From: Xanthomonas arboricola
Lineage (GTDB): Bacteria; Pseudomonadota; Gammaproteobacteria; Xanthomonadales; Xanthomonadaceae
NCBI RefSeq assembly: GCF_002940665.1
Contig: NZ_MIGY01000003.1
Location: forward strand, 434,001-498,000
Length of the DNA stretch: 64,000 bases
Reading direction: 5' to 3'
In this document: positions 41,721 to 50,762 of the stretch, in pieces
Position numbering within the stretch: position 1 is the first letter of the stretch
Layout: each line of letters begins with the position of its first letter
Made by a program: the position numbers and the translations under genes
The notes under the pieces: model-generated
What the model was told of the DNA's origin: nothing
The model's input: the letters and a program-made list of their open reading frames with translations, nothing else
Databases searched by the model: none

Positions 41721-41736
41721 ACGACGAGCGCAGCGC

Positions 41737-42936
41737 TCAGTCCAGCTGGATCTGCAATGCTTGAGCGGCTACACGCGCCTTCTCGCGCGCGGCGTCGATG
41801 CTGTACGCGCGCGCCAGCGTGACGCCGACGCGGCGGTGACCGTCCACGCGCGGCTTGCCGAACAGACGCAATGCGGTGTCCGAGTCGCGCAGGGCCTGCG
41901 CGACATTGTCGAAGACCGGCACGCCATGGCCGTGCGCGAGCAACGCGCACGACGCCGACGGGCCGCTCTGACGGATCACGCCCCCATTCTCCGCACCGAC
42001 CGGCAGGCCGAGAATCGCGCGCGCGTGCAGGGCGAACTCGCTCAGGTCCTGCGACACCAGCGTGACCAGGCCGGTGTCGTGCGGGCGCGGCGAGACCTCG
42101 CTGAACCACACCTCGTCGCCCTTGACGAACAACTCCACCCCGAACAGGCCCAGACCGCCCAGGTCGTCGGTGATGGCCTGCGCAATCTGCTGCGAGCGCT
42201 GCAAGGCCGCCGCTGACATCGGCTGCGGCTGCCAGCTCTCGCGGTAGTCGCCGTCTTTCTGCCAATGCCCGATCGGGTCGCAGAACGACGTGCCACCGGC
42301 ATGCCGCACGGTCAACAAGGTGATCTCGTAATCGAAGTCGATGAAGCCCTCGACGATGCAGCGGCCGGCACCGGCACGTCCGCCGGTCTGCGCGTACTCC
42401 CAGGCCGCATCGATGTCCGCTTCGCTGCGCAAGGTGCTCTGGCCTTTGCCCGAGGACGACATCACCGGCTTGACCACGCACGGCAGGCCGACCGCGGCGA
42501 TCGCCTCGCGATAGTCGGCAGCCGTGTCGACGAAGCGGTACGGCGAGGTCGGCAAGCCAAGCGTTTCGGCAGCCAGGCGACGGATGCCTTCGCGGTCCAT
42601 GGTCAGCCGTGCGGCGCGCGCGGTCGGGATGACCCGCTGGCCCTGCTCGCGCTCCAGCGCGACCAACGTTTCGGTATGGATCGCCTCGATCTCCGGCACG
42701 ATCAGATGCGGCTGCTCCCGGGCGATCAGCGCGCGCAGCGCCTGGGGATCAAGCATGTCCAGCACGTGCGAACGGTGCGCGACCTGCATCGCCGGCGCGT
42801 TGGCGTAGCGATCGGCGGCGATCACTTCCACCCCGAAGCGCTGCAATTCGATCGCCACTTCCTTGCCCAGCTCGCCCGAGCCCAGCAACAACACGCGGGT
42901 GGCGGAAGGCGACAACGGCGTGCCGAGAGTAGTCAT
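41737..42936 (-). CDS. purT: Formate-dependent phosphoribosylglycinamide formyltransferase
   Basis: A 399-residue ATP-grasp enzyme that makes formyl-GAR from GAR, formate and ATP in purine synthesis. [15 protein letters not shown] (about 18-32) is the N-terminal binding fold, [12 protein letters not shown] the ATP-grasp loop, and [14 protein letters not shown] the metal-binding block. Full length. Monocistronic. The start at 42936 follows the family. Confidence 0.95.
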   Translation of the reverse strand: MTTLGTPLSPSATRVLLLGSGELGKEVAIELQRFGVEVIAADRYANAPAMQVAHRSHVLDMLDPQALRALIAREQPHLIVPEIEAIHTETLVALEREQGQRVIPTARAARLTMDREGIRRLAAETLGLPTSPYRFVDTAADYREAIAAVGLPCVVKPVMSSSGKGQSTLRSEADIDAAWEYAQTGGRAGAGRCIVEGFIDFDYEITLLTVRHAGGTSFCDPIGHWQKDGDYRESWQPQPMSAAALQRSQQIAQAITDDLGGLGLFGVELFVKGDEVWFSEVSPRPHDTGLVTLVSQDLSEFALHARAILGLPVGAENGGVIRQSGPSASCALLAHGHGVPVFDNVAQALRDSDTALRLFGKPRVDGHRRVGVTLARAYSIDAAREKARVAAQALQIQLD

Positions 42937-43016
42937 GAGCGCGGTCCAGATCGGGAGGGGGCCGCCATTCTAACGGGCCGTCACCATGGCCGCCGGCTGC
43001 ACGACTTGCATTAACT

Positions 43017-43033
43017 GATATCACTTTGATATC
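43017..43033 (+). promoter_or_regulatory. Twin GATATC operator candidate before the SPFH operon
   Basis: Two copies of the self-complementary hexamer GATATC (43017-43022 and 43028-43033) are spaced 11 bases centre to centre, one helical turn, making a perfect inverted repeat. They overlap the probable -10 region, 31 bases before the SPFH start, with TTGCAT at 43007 as possible -35. Such spacing suits tandem binding of ribbon-helix-helix dimers, and the operon's third gene encodes one. Role inferred only. Confidence 0.5.
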
Positions 43034-43063
43034 TTTTTTCCACTCCCCAAGGACACCCACCTC

Positions 43064-43933
43064 ATGAAAGAGAAGCCGATCAGCTCACTGCCGGGCATCC
43101 CGGTCATCCTCGCCACCGGCGCGGCGTTCGCGGGCGCTGCCTTGTTCGTTCTCACGACCATGGCGGCCAGCAGCCCGACTGCAGCCGGGTTCCTGATTGC
43201 GCTGTTGGTGGTGGCGGCGGGCATCTTCATGCTGGCCGGCCTGTACACGCTGGAGCCGAACCAGGCGGCGGTGCTGAGCCTGTTCGGCAAGTACGTCGGC
43301 ACGGTCAAGGACCCGGGCCTGCGCTGGAACAGCCCCTTCTATGCCAAGCGCCGGGTCAGCCAGCGCGTGCGCAACTTCGAAAGCGGCCGGCTCAAGGTCA
43401 ACGAACTGGACGGCAGCCCGATCGAGATCGCCGCGGTCATCGTGTGGCAGGTGCTCGACGCCTCCGAGGCGGTCTACAACGTCGACGATTACGAAAGCTT
43501 CGTGCATATCCAGTCCGAAGCGGCGCTGCGCGCGATGGCCACCAGCTACCCGTACGACCAGCACGAAGACGATCAGATCTCGCTGCGCAGCCATCCGGCC
43601 GAAATCAGCGAACAACTCAAGCGCCATCTGGACGAGCGCCTGACCCAGGCCGGCGTGGACGTGATCGAAGCGCGCATCAGCCACCTCGCCTACGCACCGG
43701 AAATCGCCCAGGCCATGCTGCAGCGTCAGCAGGCCAATGCGGTGATCGCCGCACGCACGCGCATCGTCGCCGGCGCGGTGGGCATGGTCGAAATGGCGCT
43801 GGCCGAACTGCAGAAAAACGGCGTCGTGCAGCTGGACGAAGAGCGCAAGGCGCACATGGTCAGCAACCTGCTCACCGTATTGTGTTCTGACCGCGGTACC
43901 CAACCGGTGGTCAACGCCGGCTCGCTGTATTGA
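43064..43933 (+). CDS. SPFH/Band 7 membrane protein (stomatin/prohibitin-like)
   Basis: A 289-residue protein with two N-terminal transmembrane segments (about 12-33 and 40-62) followed by an SPFH domain (from [20 protein letters not shown] to about 250). Family blocks include [20 protein letters not shown] and [27 protein letters not shown] proteins form large ring or cage oligomers in membranes and help organise proteases or microdomains. First gene of a three-gene operon with a small membrane protein and a ribbon-helix-helix protein. No NfeD-type partner is adjacent, which separates it from the usual YqeZ/NfeD pairs. Confidence 0.88.
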   Translation: MKEKPISSLPGIPVILATGAAFAGAALFVLTTMAASSPTAAGFLIALLVVAAGIFMLAGLYTLEPNQAAVLSLFGKYVGTVKDPGLRWNSPFYAKRRVSQRVRNFESGRLKVNELDGSPIEIAAVIVWQVLDASEAVYNVDDYESFVHIQSEAALRAMATSYPYDQHEDDQISLRSHPAEISEQLKRHLDERLTQAGVDVIEARISHLAYAPEIAQAMLQRQQANAVIAARTRIVAGAVGMVEMALAELQKNGVVQLDEERKAHMVSNLLTVLCSDRGTQPVVNAGSLY

Positions 43934-43942
43934 GGTGATGCA

Positions 43943-44227
43943 ATGAATGTCATGGTGCCGTTGGTCGTCGCGCTTTCCGGCTTGCCTGCATTGGCAATCG
44001 CCGCCTCCATCGGTGCGGACGACGACGACCGCGCGCGCGGCCTGGGGCTGCGCTGGGCCTTGATCAGCCTGGTCATCCTGATCGGTGCCGCCTGCCTGTA
44101 CTGGGCCGGCGACAACCGCGCCGGCATCTACGCGGTGGTGATCGGCATGCTCGTCGGCGTGAATGTCTTGATCGTCTCGATGGTGATGCACCTGCGCCGC
44201 CACAGCGGCCGCCGGGAGCGCGAGTGA
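43943..44227 (+). CDS. Small three-helix membrane protein of the SPFH operon
   Basis: A 94-residue hydrophobic protein with three predicted transmembrane helices (about 2-22, 37-56, 62-84), an acidic stretch ADDDDRARG between the first two and a basic tail ([12 protein letters not shown]). I do not recognise a named family. It starts nine bases after the SPFH gene and its stop overlaps the next GTG start, so it is co-translated with both neighbours. It may be a membrane partner of the SPFH oligomer; that is inferred from context only. Confidence 0.75.
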   Translation: MNVMVPLVVALSGLPALAIAASIGADDDDRARGLGLRWALISLVILIGAACLYWAGDNRAGIYAVVIGMLVGVNVLIVSMVMHLRRHSGRRERE

Positions 44228-44403
44228 GCGAGAAGAAGGCCTATCCGCTGCGCATCAACGCCGACGTGCTGGCCGCCGCGCAGCGCTGGGCCGACGACGA
44301 CCTGCGCAGCCTCAACGCGCAGATCGAATACGTGCTGCGCGATGCGCTACGCAAGGCCGGGCGCCTGCCGAAGCCGCAGGGCGACAAGGACGCCGGTGCT
44401 TGA
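44224..44403 (+). CDS. Short Arc-like ribbon-helix-helix DNA-binding protein
   Basis: A 59-residue protein starting with GTG at 44224 that overlaps the preceding stop (GTGA). The sequence fits an Arc/MetJ-type ribbon-helix-helix: beta strand KAYPLRIN, helix A ADVLAAAQRWADDD, helix B SLNAQIEYVLRDALRKAG, then a short charged tail. RHH dimers bind palindromic operators. No toxin gene follows, so a toxin-antitoxin role is unlikely; autoregulation of the SPFH operon through the GATATC pair at 43017-43033 is the natural hypothesis. Easily missed because of its size and GTG start. Confidence 0.82.
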   Translation: MSEKKAYPLRINADVLAAAQRWADDDLRSLNAQIEYVLRDALRKAGRLPKPQGDKDAGA

Positions 44404-44559
44404 ACAAAGCACAGGCGTGATTGGTTGAGAGGAAAGCGACTGTGCCCGTTCGTATGCATCCGCCCACCGCTGCTCAACGGAGCATCTCTATCGGCGCACG
44501 CCAGCATTCGCGCCGCTCCGGACTGGCAGCCCTCACGTAGCACCCGCTAAGCTGCGGCG

Positions 44560-45357
44560 ATGCGCAACTCCCCACGCTTTCTGCTCAACACCTCCGACAT
44601 TGAACTGTGGCCGGCAGGCCTGCTGCGTGCGCGCGGCAATGCGGATGCACGCGTGCTGGCGCAGGCCGACTGGGTGCTACGGCGCAAGCGCGACGGGCGC
44701 TATTTGGCCGCGCATCTGCCGCAGGGCGTGATGCCGTTGATCCCGCGACTGGCACCCGAGCCGGGGCTGGACGAGGCACTGGCGCTGCTGGAGCTGCCTG
44801 GCGGGCGTGCATCGGCCCGTGCGAACACGCTGCTGCCGGTCAGCGGCGTGCGCCAGCGGCTGGCGCAGCTGGAAATCGACGTGGAGGCGTATCCACTGCA
44901 GACCGGGCTGAGCCTGGTAGCCGAACCTGCAGCCCTGCACTTTGCCGGACGCGATCGCTTCGCACGGCCGCTGTGGCTCAGCGCCGGCGCAAGCCGTGCA
45001 TGGCGACAGATGCAGGCCGACGCTGCAGGCGCTGGCGTACTGCTGGATGCGCTGTCCGGGTATCGCAGCCACGATTACCAACTGGCGATCTTCGAACGCA
45101 AGCTGGCGCGCGGCCTGACGGTGCCGCAGATCCTGGCAGTCAACACCGCACCCGGCTTCAGCGAGCACCACAGCGGCGATGCGTTGGATATCGGCATGCC
45201 CGGCGAGCCGCCGGTGGAAGAATCCTTCGAAACCACGCCCGCCTTCGCGTGGCTGCGCGACAACGCGGATCGGTTTGGCTACCGGCTGAGTTATCCGCGC
45301 GACAATCCCTACGGCATCATCTACGAGCCCTGGCACTGGCGGTGGTCGGCGGCGTAA
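44560..45357 (+). CDS. M15-family D-Ala-D-Ala carboxypeptidase-like protein (VanY/LdcB type)
   Basis: A 265-residue protein whose C-terminal half is an M15B zinc peptidase: ALSGYRSHDYQ, SEHHSGDALDI with zinc ligands His and Asp, and EPWHWRW with the third ligand. Such enzymes trim D-amino acids from peptidoglycan stem peptides. The N-terminal about 125 residues are an unrecognised helical/beta region. No signal peptide is obvious at the chosen ATG, odd for a wall enzyme; the start could be wrong or export non-classical. Convergent with the glycosylase gene, 37 bases apart. Confidence 0.82.
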   Translation: MRNSPRFLLNTSDIELWPAGLLRARGNADARVLAQADWVLRRKRDGRYLAAHLPQGVMPLIPRLAPEPGLDEALALLELPGGRASARANTLLPVSGVRQRLAQLEIDVEAYPLQTGLSLVAEPAALHFAGRDRFARPLWLSAGASRAWRQMQADAAGAGVLLDALSGYRSHDYQLAIFERKLARGLTVPQILAVNTAPGFSEHHSGDALDIGMPGEPPVEESFETTPAFAWLRDNADRFGYRLSYPRDNPYGIIYEPWHWRWSAA

Positions 45358-45394
45358 TGCGCGCGACAAGCCGCGCGCGCCGCAATGCAAAGAC

Positions 45395-46069
45395 CTACTC
45401 CTGCGAGCGCGGTGTCGGCACCTTGGTTGCCACGCTGAAGTCGGCGATCTTCCACAGATAGAACGCGGCGTAGCTGCGGTACGGGCCCCAGCGTTCGCCA
45501 CGGATGGCCAGCTCCTTCGGCATGGGCATTTGCTCCTGCCTGTCCACGCGCTGGGCGCCCTTGCGCACGCCCAGGTCATCGATAGGCAGCAGATCCGGGC
45601 GACCCAGGCGAAACATCAGCATCATCTCCACCGTCCAACGGCCGATGCCGCGCACCGGGATCAGTGCCTGCACAATCGCTTCTTCGTCCATGAAGGCGAG
45701 CTTGCGCAGGGAGGGAATCTCGCCTTCCAGTTCGCGCCGCGCCAGATCACGCAATGCCAGCGCCTTGTTGCCGGACACGCCACAGGCACGCAGTGCTGCG
45801 TCATCGATGCGACCGAGCGTGTCTGCATGCAGACGCGACGCACCGATGGCCACTTCCACTCGCGCCACGATCGTCGATGCGGCCTTGCCGCTGAGTTGCT
45901 GAAACAGGATCGCGCGCGCCAACGCATCCACCGGATCGAACGGCTTGCGCCAACCCGGCTGCGCGGCGATCGGGCCGATGCGCTTCATCCACGCACCCAG
46001 CGCGCGATCGCGCCGGGTCAGGTGCGCAAAGGCGGCCTCCGCATCGAATCCACGAACATGGCGCGGCAT
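45395..46069 (-). CDS. DNA-3-methyladenine glycosylase II (AlkA-like, HhH-GPD)
   Basis: A 224-residue base-excision repair glycosylase removing alkylated purines. The helix-hairpin-helix is LIPVRGIGRWTVEMMLMF and the catalytic aspartate lies in LLPIDDLGVRKG. ILFQQLSGKAASTI is the usual early HhH-GPD block. It lacks the AlkA N-terminal TBP-like domain, so it resembles the shorter Mag1/AlkA-like form. The start at 46069 (MPRHVRGFD) comes two bases after the DUF423 gene's stop, so the two form an operon. Confidence 0.88.
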   Translation of the reverse strand: MPRHVRGFDAEAAFAHLTRRDRALGAWMKRIGPIAAQPGWRKPFDPVDALARAILFQQLSGKAASTIVARVEVAIGASRLHADTLGRIDDAALRACGVSGNKALALRDLARRELEGEIPSLRKLAFMDEEAIVQALIPVRGIGRWTVEMMLMFRLGRPDLLPIDDLGVRKGAQRVDRQEQMPMPKELAIRGERWGPYRSYAAFYLWKIADFSVATKVPTPRSQE

Positions 46070-46071
46070 GC

Positions 46072-46443
46072 TCAGCGCCTCAACGCGCCGATCGCCAGCA
46101 CCACCCAGCCCAGCATCAGGCTGACGCCGCCGATCGGTGCCAGACTGGTGGGCCAGTGCAGCAGCGCGCCGCCGACCAGGCTGCCGGCAAACAGCAGCGT
46201 GCCGAGCAACAGCAGATACAGGCCGACCCGGCCGAGCGCGCGCGTTTCGGTAGCACCTAGCGCCGTCAGCACAGCGCCATGGCCGAAGGCATACAGCGCT
46301 GCCAGTTGCAGCCGCGATTGCACCAGCGCATCGGCCACCCCGTGTGAGGCATAGGCCGACAGGCCCACCGCGATGGCGGCCAGCAAGGCGCCGCAAAACG
46401 CCAGCAGCGAGGGATGTTTCTTGCGACGTTCGAGCACAGACAT
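46072..46443 (-). CDS. DUF423 inner-membrane protein (YgdD-like)
   Basis: A 123-residue protein with four transmembrane helices and the family motifs ALLAAIAVGLSAYASHG, LAALYAFGHGAVL and APIGGVSLMLGW. The family is widespread and uncharacterised. The start at 46443 (MSVLERRK) is the family start. It is the first gene of a pair with the DNA glycosylase and lies just downstream of the SRPBCC terminator. Confidence 0.88.
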   Translation of the reverse strand: MSVLERRKKHPSLLAFCGALLAAIAVGLSAYASHGVADALVQSRLQLAALYAFGHGAVLTALGATETRALGRVGLYLLLLGTLLFAGSLVGGALLHWPTSLAPIGGVSLMLGWVVLAIGALRR

Positions 46444-46474
46444 GAGGGGCGGCTCCGTTGCAGCGCCGTGGCGC

Positions 46475-46508
46475 AAAAAAAACGCGCCGCAGGGCTGCGG
46501 CGCGTTTT
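46475..46508 (-). terminator. Rho-independent terminator of the SRPBCC gene
   Basis: Stem AACGCGCCGCAG/CTGCGGCGCGTT; the minus strand continues with TTTTTT. It lies 31 bases past the SRPBCC stop. Confidence 0.94.
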
Positions 46509-46538
46509 CGTCTGGATCAGATCATCGTGGTACGACGA

Positions 46539-47720
46539 TTACTTGATGGCCCAGTAGACGTCGTAGGTACCGTCCTGCGTAAACGACTTGTCCACGCCGC
46601 CTTTCCACGACTCGTACGGACGCTCGGTCACGTCGCTGCCATTGGTGGCAGCCCAGGCACGCAGGGAGCTACGCACTGCGTCCAGGCCGGCCATGTGGCC
46701 TGCATAGGTCGCAAACGCGGAACGGTGGGCCTTGGTGCGCTCGTACTTGACCGGTGCTTCCGACGGGATGTTGACCTTCAACTCCTCGCCCACCGCAGCA
46801 ACCGGGGTTGCATCCACAGGTGCGGCAGCCGCGGCGTCATCCTTCTTGGCATTCGCCTTGGCGGTGTCGGCCTTCGGGTCGGTCTTCGGCGCGCCACCAG
46901 CACGCTTGCGGACCGGCTGCACCACGTCGAACGCGTACTTGTCGGTGGCAAAGTCGGTGGTCACGATGCGGACCGGACCAGCAGCCTCCAGGCCGTTGGC
47001 GTCCATCACGCGCTTGATCCACTCCTGGTTGTCCTTGATCGACTTCTTGATCGTCTCGTTGTCACGATCGATGTTGCCCGCGGTGACGACCAGCAGGTCC
47101 TCGGCCGGCACATCGACGAGCTTGAGGTCGCTCAACACCGGCTTGCCGTCGAGCTGGGCGCGGTAGTCGAAATTCGGCACGGTGGCCAGTGCGGTCGCCA
47201 GACGCGACAGACCCAGCTTCAAATCGTCGCCCACGTGGCGGCTGACATACAGACCGGCATAACGACCGAACAGGTTCCAGCCGTACTTGACGCTGTAGTC
47301 CTGGGTGATCTTGACGTTCTTGTTGTTCTTGCCAGTCGGCGCAAGGGTGAAGTTGGTGACTTTGTCGTAGCCCTTGGTGGGATCGTCGACCGAAATCTCA
47401 ACACGCTCGTTCTTGACGCTGTTGGTGATCTCCCAGCTGCCGTCGCCGATGTAGCCTTCGGTGGAGCTGTATTCGACGCGTGCACCCTTGCCCTCATCGG
47501 GGCCGACCAGCTTCAGCTGGATCTTCGGGTCACGCAGCACAAGCGGGTTCCAATCCTTGAAACGACGGAAGCTGTTCACGGTGTCGTAAACAATCGTCAT
47601 CCTGCGGTTGGTCTCAACACTCTCGGACATCTGCCGCTCCGAGGGCAACACCAAGCCCACCACGACAAACAAGCCAGCCACGATCCCCAAGGCGATCAGG
47701 AACTCGATAATACGGGTCAT
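46539..47720 (-). CDS. Membrane-anchored SRPBCC (START/polyketide cyclase-like) protein
   Basis: A 393-residue protein with an N-terminal membrane anchor (about 4-25, IIEFLIALGIVAGLFVVVGLV). Residues 35-190 form an SRPBCC-type domain (VYDTVNSFRRFKDWNPLVL, YIGDGSWEITNSV). A second region at 195-275 resembles a GyrI-like effector-binding fold, then a low-complexity Lys/Ala linker (KTDPKADTAKANAKKDDAAAA) and a C-terminal block also GyrI-like (GTYDVYWAIK). The combination suggests a periplasmic or cytoplasmic small-molecule binding protein at the membrane; ligand unknown. Single-gene unit with strong terminator. Confidence 0.75.
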   Translation of the reverse strand: MTRIIEFLIALGIVAGLFVVVGLVLPSERQMSESVETNRRMTIVYDTVNSFRRFKDWNPLVLRDPKIQLKLVGPDEGKGARVEYSSTEGYIGDGSWEITNSVKNERVEISVDDPTKGYDKVTNFTLAPTGKNNKNVKITQDYSVKYGWNLFGRYAGLYVSRHVGDDLKLGLSRLATALATVPNFDYRAQLDGKPVLSDLKLVDVPAEDLLVVTAGNIDRDNETIKKSIKDNQEWIKRVMDANGLEAAGPVRIVTTDFATDKYAFDVVQPVRKRAGGAPKTDPKADTAKANAKKDDAAAAAPVDATPVAAVGEELKVNIPSEAPVKYERTKAHRSAFATYAGHMAGLDAVRSSLRAWAATNGSDVTERPYESWKGGVDKSFTQDGTYDVYWAIK

Positions 47721-48092
47721 TCAGGAGGTCTCCGGGGCCGATCCCACGGCCGGGTTGGGTGAAGCGAAGCCGCCATCCTAGCAGGCTTCGAGAAAGATGT
47801 TCAGTTGTGCGACGGGTAGCGCGGTCTTGCGGTGTCATCCACCGCGCAACCGCGCAGTCCATGACTGCGCGATCCCAACCTGCACAAGGGTTTGGGTAGA
47901 TTGCGCGCAGCTATCATGCACATCGCGCGATGCCTGTGTGTGATGCGATTGCTGCCGGCACCATTTTCGGCCCCGGGCCGCGCGCCTGATCAGGTCGGAA
48001 CCGACCAGACCACCCCGCCGCGCGCTTTGGCACACGCGCGGCGTAGCGGACGCAGCGCCGCGCGCCGGACGCTGCGCCACCTGCGCGGCCGA
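47721..48092. other. Gap between the SRPBCC gene and the NarL-type regulator
   Basis: A 372-base gap carrying the SRPBCC promoter region. A perfect hairpin CGCCGCGCG/CGCGCGGCG (48016-48043) beyond the response regulator stop may be a weak terminator. No gene or repeat seen. Confidence 0.5.
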
Positions 48093-48734
48093 TCAGACCA
48101 ATTGCAGCTCGAAGGCCTTCAGCACTGCACGGGTACGGTCGCGCACGCCGAGCTTGGACAGGATGTTGGAGACGTGATTCTTGATGGTGCCCTCGGCCAC
48201 GCCCAGCGAGTTGGCGATCTCCTTGTTGGAGAAGCCGCTGGCCATCAGCCGCAGGATCTCGGTCTCGCGGTCGGTCAGCGGATCGGGCCGGTCCAGGCTG
48301 ACGAACTCGTTGCGCATGTGCTCCAGGCCCGACAGCAGGCGCTGGGTCACCGCCGGCTGCACCAGCGAGCCGCCGTCGGCCACGGTGCGGATCGCGCCGA
48401 CCAGTTGTTCCAGCGAGACATCCTTGAGCAGGTAGCCCTTGGCGCCGGCCTTCAGCCCGGCCAGCACCAGCTGGTCGTCGTCGAAGGTGGTCAGGATGAT
48501 GGTCGGCGGCAGCGTGCCGTTGCGCGAGAGCATCTGCAGCGCCTCCAGGCCGGACATCACCGGCATGCGCATGTCCATCAGCACCACGTCGGGCTGGATC
48601 TGCGGGATCTGCTCGACCGCCTGCTTGCCGTCCGAGGCCTCGGCCACCACCTCGATGCCGTTGTCGAGCGCCAGCAGCGAGCGGATGCCCTGGCGTACCA
48701 GGGTTTGGTCGTCGACCAGGCACACACGGATCAT
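48093..48734 (-). CDS. NarL/FixJ-family response regulator
   Basis: A 213-residue two-component regulator. The receiver domain has VDDQ acid pocket residues and phosphoacceptor Asp54 (VLMDMRMP), Thr in ILTTFDDD and Lys in GYLLKDVS. The C-terminal LuxR-type helix-turn-helix is LTDRETEILRLMASGFSNKE to GTIKNHVSNILSKLG. Its ATG overlaps the kinase stop (TGATG), so sensor and regulator are made together. Targets unknown. Confidence 0.93.
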   Translation of the reverse strand: MIRVCLVDDQTLVRQGIRSLLALDNGIEVVAEASDGKQAVEQIPQIQPDVVLMDMRMPVMSGLEALQMLSRNGTLPPTIILTTFDDDQLVLAGLKAGAKGYLLKDVSLEQLVGAIRTVADGGSLVQPAVTQRLLSGLEHMRNEFVSLDRPDPLTDRETEILRLMASGFSNKEIANSLGVAEGTIKNHVSNILSKLGVRDRTRAVLKAFELQLV

Positions 48735-49930
48735 CAGAACACTCCTTGGGTCACGGCCGCAGGCATCAGTGCCGGCGCGCCTGGAACGGAGATGCGCAGG
48801 CCGAAGCCGTCACCCCGCCGGGTTTGAATCTCGAGCTGGCCACCATACTGGTTCAGCCGCTCGCGCATGCCGCGCAGCCCGTTGCCGGGCGCCACCGTGT
48901 CGGCGCCATGGCCATCGTCGCGCGCGTCGATCAACACGGTATCGGCATCGCGCCGCACCTGGATCCACAGGTTGCGCGCACCGGCATGGCGCACCGCATT
49001 GGTGATGATTTCCTGGGTACAGCGCAGCAGCACATGGGCGCGCTCGGGGTCGTCCAGGGTCAGCGGCTGGGCAATGTCCAGATGGATGTCCAGCGATGGC
49101 ACCTGGGTCACCAGCGGGCGCAGGGCCGCTTCCAGGTCGATCGCGCCGCTGTCGCGCAGGTGGCTGACCGCTTCGCGCACGTCGGTGAGCAGCAGCTTGG
49201 CCAGGGTGTGCGCCTGGCGTACGTGTTCCTGGGCCTGGCCGTCGGTGATGTGGCCGGCCACTTCCAGGTTCAGGCTCAGCGCGGTGAGGTGGTGGCCGAG
49301 CAGGTCGTGCAACTCGCGCGAGATGCGGGTGCGCTCGTTGACGCGGGCACTTTCAGCCAGCAGCGCGCGGGTGGCGCGCAACTCGGCATTGAGCCGGCGC
49401 TGTTCTTCGCGGGCATCGGTCTGCTGGCGCGCGACCAGGCTGGTCACGAAGATGAACATCGAGAAGCCGCCATACAACAACGACTGCATCAGCGCGGCGA
49501 ACAGGGTGAAGTCCGGGCGCAGGTAATAGAACACCGGCAGCACCGCCAGCTGGCTGAGCACCAGCCAGGCCACGCCGATCCGTAGCGGCAGCAGCCAGGG
49601 AATCACCCCGGCCGCCACCATCATCAGGATGCTGCCCAGCCCGGTCCCGCTCAGATAGCTGACCGCCAGCGCGAAGATGGTCAGCAGCAGCAGGATCAGC
49701 CGGTCGTACCAATGCGCATGGCCGCCGCTGCTCAGGCCGCGGGTCAGCCAGAAGTAGCTGGCGCCGAAGCCGACGAAGAACGCCGACATCAGCAGGCCTT
49801 CGGCCACGCTGCGGTGGTCGCCCTCCTCGGCTGCCGGCCAGTAGGTGTACACCAACGGCATGGCGATCATCGCCCAGGTGAACAGGCCGGCGAAGCGCAG
49901 GACGCGCGTATGACTGAGGTATCCCAACAT
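48734..49930 (-). CDS. Sensor histidine kinase, HisKA_3 (NarL-partner) type
   Basis: A 398-residue kinase with about five or six N-terminal transmembrane helices (residues 12-165) and almost no extracytoplasmic loop, as in DesK/LiaS-like kinases that sense the membrane. The H-box ERTRISRELHDLLGHH places the phospho-histidine at 208, and the ATPase domain has NAVRHAGARNLW and DDGHGADTVAPGNGLRGMRER. It phosphorylates the regulator encoded downstream. Signal unknown, probably membrane-related. Confidence 0.92.
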   Translation of the reverse strand: MLGYLSHTRVLRFAGLFTWAMIAMPLVYTYWPAAEEGDHRSVAEGLLMSAFFVGFGASYFWLTRGLSSGGHAHWYDRLILLLLTIFALAVSYLSGTGLGSILMMVAAGVIPWLLPLRIGVAWLVLSQLAVLPVFYYLRPDFTLFAALMQSLLYGGFSMFIFVTSLVARQQTDAREEQRRLNAELRATRALLAESARVNERTRISRELHDLLGHHLTALSLNLEVAGHITDGQAQEHVRQAHTLAKLLLTDVREAVSHLRDSGAIDLEAALRPLVTQVPSLDIHLDIAQPLTLDDPERAHVLLRCTQEIITNAVRHAGARNLWIQVRRDADTVLIDARDDGHGADTVAPGNGLRGMRERLNQYGGQLEIQTRRGDGFGLRISVPGAPALMPAAVTQGVF

Positions 49931-50162
49931 GCAGGCATCTTAGGGGTTACCCGGGCGGCTGCCCTCTTGCCGGAAGTCATGCATGTCCCTGCACGGACCG
50001 GCCGCCTTGGCAGCGACACCTTGCAGCCTGGGCGTGGCGCGGCCGGCCCTTCAGTGCACACGTATTGGCGGGCAGCACATGGCGGGTCGCCGCGTCGGGC
50101 CACGCATGCAATAATCCGACGCAGATCCGATTTCGGGTCGAGAGCGTTACCACGGAGTCCTA

Positions 50163-50759
50163 ATGTCGATCGTTATCCGCGACGTGCGCGAGCACGAGCT
50201 CGATTCCGTCCTGGCCCTGAACAACAATGCCGGACTGGCAATCCTGCCGCTGGATTCAACCAAGCTGCAACGTTTCTACGAGCAGGCCGAATATTTCCGC
50301 GTCGCCGAGCGCGACGGCAACCTGGCCGGGTTTCTGGTCGGGTTCGGCAGCGGCAATGCGCATGACAGCAGCAATTTCGCCTGGTTCCGGGACCGTCACC
50401 CGGAATTCTTCTACATCGACCGCATCGTGGTCGCCAGCCGACGTCGCGGCGGCGGCGTCGGGCGTGCGTTCTATGCCGATGTGCAGAGCTACACCGAGTT
50501 GCGCTACCCGCAACTGGCCTGCGAAGTGTTCCTGGACCATGGCGCCGATGCGGCGTTGCTGTTCCATGGCAGCTTCGGCTTCCGCGAGGTCGGCCAGAAC
50601 ACCATGGCCGACGTCGAGGTGCGCGCCAGCATGCTGATGAAAGACATGTGCAGCTATCCGTGGGTCCAGGAGACCTATGGCGGTAAGTTGCCCGAGCAGT
50701 TGCCGTGGGTCGGCCGGCCACGTCATGCCGCCGCCGACAACCCGTCGACGGGGAGTTGA
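50163..50759 (+). CDS. GNAT-family N-acetyltransferase
   Basis: A 198-residue protein with the GNAT fold: YFRVAERDGNLAGFLVGFG, then IDRIVVASRRRGGGVGRAFY, which carries the acetyl-CoA pyrophosphate loop R-x-x-G-x-G-like segment, and AALLFHGSFGFREVGQ near the end. Substrate unknown. It starts after AGTCCTA with a weak ribosome site, and lies only three bases upstream of minC, so it probably shares a transcript with minCDE. A tail of about 25 residues after the fold is proline-rich. Confidence 0.85.
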   Translation: MSIVIRDVREHELDSVLALNNNAGLAILPLDSTKLQRFYEQAEYFRVAERDGNLAGFLVGFGSGNAHDSSNFAWFRDRHPEFFYIDRIVVASRRRGGGVGRAFYADVQSYTELRYPQLACEVFLDHGADAALLFHGSFGFREVGQNTMADVEVRASMLMKDMCSYPWVQETYGGKLPEQLPWVGRPRHAAADNPSTGS

Positions 50760-50762
50760 GGC

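Noticed and set aside
44224..44403. RHH protein as antitoxin of a toxin-antitoxin pair
   Set aside because: No small toxin-like gene lies next to it; the overlapping upstream gene is a three-helix membrane protein in an SPFH operon, so a regulator role fits better.
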